Below, one piece after another: positions 4,141-6,426 of a DNA stretch of 6,426 nucleotides. The position numbers and the translations under genes were made by a program. The stretch's first letter is position 1, and every line of letters starts with the position of its first letter. The notes under the pieces were generated by a model that saw only the letters and a program-made list of their open reading frames with translations, was not told the DNA's origin and ran no database searches. The stretch spans positions 1 to 6,426 of the forward strand of contig JAUWHT010000195.1 in assembly GCA_030605745.1 (NCBI GenBank). Reading direction: 5' to 3'. This DNA comes from Pirellulales bacterium. Its GTDB lineage: Bacteria > Planctomycetota > Planctomycetia > Pirellulales > Thermoguttaceae.

Positions 4141-6426
4141 GGCGCAACGCGGCCGAGTGCATCCGCATCCGCGGCGCCCGGGTGCATAACCTGCAAAACA
4201 TCGACCTGGACATCCCGCGCAATCGGTTTGTCGTGGTGACCGGGCCGAGCGGGTCGGGCAAGAGTTCGCTCGCCTTCGATACCCTGTACGCCGAGGGACA
4301 GCGGCAGTACATTGAAAGCCTCTCGGTCTACGCCCGACAGTTCCTCCACCAACTCGAGCGGCCCGACGTGGACCTGATCGAGGGACTCCAGCCGACCATT
4401 TCGATCGACCAGCGGTCCGGCAGCCGGAACCCGCGCAGCACGGTGGCCACGGTCACCGAGATCTACGACTACCTGCGGCTGCTGTTCGCCCGGCTGGGCG
4501 AAGCGACCTGTTACAAGTGCGGCCGGCCGATCCGCCAGCAATCGCCCGAGCAAATCCTCGACGACCTGCTGGCCATGGACGCCGGCACGCGGATGATGAT
4601 CCTGGCCCCGCTGGTCCGCGGTCGCAAGGGGCAACACAAGGAGGTGTTGGCCGGCGTGCGCAAGGCCGGCTTCCTACGCGCCCGGGTCGACGGCCAGGTG
4701 ATCGACTTGGACGACCTGCCGGAGTTGGTCCACCAGCGGACGCACCATATCGAGGCGGTCGTCGATCGCGTGGTAATCCGCGAAGGGGTGCGCGGCCGGC
4801 TGGCCGAGTCGATCAACCTGGCAATCCGCCACGGCGACGGGCTGGTGCTGGTCAGTTGCGAAGAGAAATCGCCCCAGGGGAGCGTCTGGCGCGACGAGTT
4901 GCTTAGCACCCGCTATGCGTGCCCCGATTGCAAGATCAGCTACGAGGAACTCGAGCCGCGCACCTTCAGTTTCAACAGTCCGTACGGTGCATGTCCCGAG
5001 TGCGAAGGGCTGGGCGTCCGGATGACGTTCGATCCGGAGTTGGCAATGCTGGAAAAACAGTACCTCACCACCACCAGCGAGTCGAAGCGGCAGCGGCTGG
5101 AGGCCTTCCGTAGTGAGGTTGTCTGCGGCTCTTGCGGCGGGGCACGACTGCGGCCCGAAGCACGCAACGTCTACATCGCCGGCCAGGCAATCCACCAGAT
5201 TACAGCAATGACTGTCACCCGGGCCCGGCAGTTCTTCGCTGACCTGGCGTTCCACGAAGATGACCAGCCGATCGCGCGGCCGATCACCGGCGAGATTGCC
5301 GCCCGGCTGGAGTTTCTCGAAGCGGTCGGGCTGGAGTACCTCACGCTCGATCGGTCGGCCGGAACGCTAAGCGGCGGCGAATTGCAGCGAGTGCGGCTGG
5401 CCGCCGGGCTTGGCTCCGGACTGGTCGGCGTTTGCTACGTGTTGGACGAGCCGTCCGTCGGACTGCACCCCCGCGATAACCACCGGCTGATCAACGCACT
5501 GCGCGGCTTGCAGGCACGCGGCAATACCGTGCTGGTCGTCGAGCACGACGAGGCGATCATCCGCCGGGCCGACTGGCTGATCGACCTGGGTCCCGGCGCC
5601 GGACTGCACGGCGGACGTGTCGTGGTCGAGGGCACGCCCGACGATGTTAGCCGGCACGACGATTCGATAACAGGCCGGTATCTTGCCGGGGTGGCGAAAA
5701 TCCCGCTGCCAAAACACCGTCGTCGAACCGCCAAAACCCGATCGATCACCATCGAAGGCGTGACAACCAACAATCTGAAGAGCGTGACCGTACGAGTGCC
5801 GCTCTCGGCGTTTGTGTGTGTGACCGGGGTGAGCGGATCGGGGAAGAGTTCGCTGTTGAGCGAGACATTGGCCCGGGCACTGGTCCGCCGGCTGGGTGGG
5901 ATCGCCGCCCGGCCCGGCCCGCATACCAGTCTGCGCGGCACCAGCCGGATCGACAAAGTGGTGCAGATCGACCAATCGCCGATCGGGAGGACCCCGCGGA
6001 GCAACCCGGCCACGTACACCGTCACCTTTGACGAGATACGCAGGGTGTTTGCCAACACCCGCGACGCCCGACGCCGGGGCTACAAGGCGGGCCGGTTCAG
6101 CTTCAATGTAAGAGGCGGCCGCTGCGAGCACTGCCAGGGACAAGGACAGCAGAAGATCGAAATGAACTTCCTGCCGGACCTCTACGTTATCTGCCCCGTG
6201 TGCGAAGGAAAACGCTTCAACCGGCAGACGCTCGAAATCCGCTACCGCGACCGGTCAATCGCCGACGTGCTGGATATGCGCGTCGACGATGCCGCCGAGT
6301 TGCCGGCCGCGCTGGCCGCGGCCCGCCGGGAATCCGGCGCGGCTTTCGGCGACGACACCCTGTTCCTCGAGCGATTCGTCCTACGGCCCCGGCATATCGA
6401 GGTCCAGGTGCTTGCCGACAGTTTCG
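4116..6426 (+). CDS. uvrA: Excinuclease ABC subunit UvrA, insertion domain shortened, 3' end replaced
   Basis: UvrA is the ATP-driven damage sensor of bacterial nucleotide excision repair; it loads UvrB on DNA. The frame starts at ATG 4116 and is open to the window edge (770 codons). Visible in order are Walker A GPSGSGKS (43-50); a UvrB-binding region at about 130-245; a zinc module CPDC/CPEC (C269, C272, C293, C296); a CGSC pair (C337, C340); ABC signature LSGGELQR (418-425); Walker B VLDE (442-445); the second Walker A GVSGSGKS (571-578); QSPIGRTPRSNPATYT; and the C-terminal zinc module C670, C673, C693, C696 with 19 residues between its pairs. Between FDPEL (305-309) and the CGSC pair only 27 residues remain, where UvrA normally has about 110. 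UvrA similarity stops at about residue 728, before the second signature and Walker B, and biotin carboxylase sequence follows in frame. As written the product could not be a complete ATPase. Confidence 0.9.
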   Translation, partial: MNRKPSETRRNAAECIRIRGARVHNLQNIDLDIPRNRFVVVTGPSGSGKSSLAFDTLYAEGQRQYIESLSVYARQFLHQLERPDVDLIEGLQPTISIDQRSGSRNPRSTVATVTEIYDYLRLLFARLGEATCYKCGRPIRQQSPEQILDDLLAMDAGTRMMILAPLVRGRKGQHKEVLAGVRKAGFLRARVDGQVIDLDDLPELVHQRTHHIEAVVDRVVIREGVRGRLAESINLAIRHGDGLVLVSCEEKSPQGSVWRDELLSTRYACPDCKISYEELEPRTFSFNSPYGACPECEGLGVRMTFDPELAMLEKQYLTTTSESKRQRLEAFRSEVVCGSCGGARLRPEARNVYIAGQAIHQITAMTVTRARQFFADLAFHEDDQPIARPITGEIAARLEFLEAVGLEYLTLDRSAGTLSGGELQRVRLAAGLGSGLVGVCYVLDEPSVGLHPRDNHRLINALRGLQARGNTVLVVEHDEAIIRRADWLIDLGPGAGLHGGRVVVEGTPDDVSRHDDSITGRYLAGVAKIPLPKHRRRTAKTRSITIEGVTTNNLKSVTVRVPLSAFVCVTGVSGSGKSSLLSETLARALVRRLGGIAARPGPHTSLRGTSRIDKVVQIDQSPIGRTPRSNPATYTVTFDEIRRVFANTRDARRRGYKAGRFSFNVRGGRCEHCQGQGQQKIEMNFLPDLYVICPVCEGKRFNRQTLEIRYRDRSIADVLDMRVDDAAELPAALAAARRESGAAFGDDTLFLERFVLRPRHIEVQVLADSF
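6297..6426 (+). other. Biotin carboxylase fragment in frame with uvrA
   Basis: The last 43 codons do not resemble UvrA. They read ELPAALAAARRES, AAFGDDTLFLERFV and RPRHIEVQVLADSF, the ATP-grasp portion of biotin carboxylase subunits, closest in wording to the alpha subunits of methylcrotonyl-CoA or propionyl-CoA carboxylase. The Glu of LERF and the Glu of HIEVQ lie at the positions that serve ATP and metal binding in this family. The N-terminal part of the carboxylase (ATP-grasp start, Gly-rich loop) is missing. The rest presumably continues beyond the right edge. The assignment is from recalled motifs. Confidence 0.85.

Noticed and set aside
5367..6143. A 258-codon frame on the strand opposite uvrA
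   Set aside because: It is complementary to well-conserved UvrA motifs and shows no family resemblance, so it is an antisense shadow.

Overview
The window looks like GC-rich bacterial chromosome, most probably from a planctomycete of the Pirellulales type. This rests on recalled family resemblance: a large exported TPR-CHAT protein with wording typical of that group, a Uma2-family gene, weak use of Shine-Dalgarno sites, and palindromic intergenic repeats. No rRNA, tRNA, CRISPR array, integrase or transposase is visible.

Layout. Positions 1-250 are a lower-GC leader without a gene I can support. Positions 251-3268 (+) encode a 1005-residue secreted protein with N-terminal TPR-like helices and a C-terminal CHAT (caspase-like) domain. 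Both positions of the expected His/Cys dyad appear to be substituted. Positions 3269-3381 hold a 27-bp perfect inverted repeat plus further partial copies, lying between convergent genes. Positions 3382-3927 (-) encode a Uma2-family putative endonuclease (PD-(D/E)XK fold). Positions 3928-4115 are a divergent intergenic region with a promoter candidate on each strand and a structured palindromic element. From 4116 to the right edge an open frame encodes excinuclease subunit UvrA.

The uvrA frame is odd in two ways. About 80 residues of the insertion domain are missing near residue 309. Near residue 729 (about 6290-6302) the frame passes without interruption from UvrA sequence into biotin carboxylase sequence of the methylcrotonyl/propionyl-CoA carboxylase alpha type. 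The second ABC signature and Walker B of UvrA are therefore absent. This is either an assembly or amplification chimera at short shared sequence, or a real gene fusion; I favour the chimera.

The three genes show no obvious shared pathway. CHAT and Uma2 are convergent, and Uma2 and uvrA are divergent, so none are co-transcribed. I see no convincing new defence or mobile system. The most interesting signals are the degenerate CHAT site, the repeat cluster at the Uma2 3' end, and the two irregularities in uvrA.
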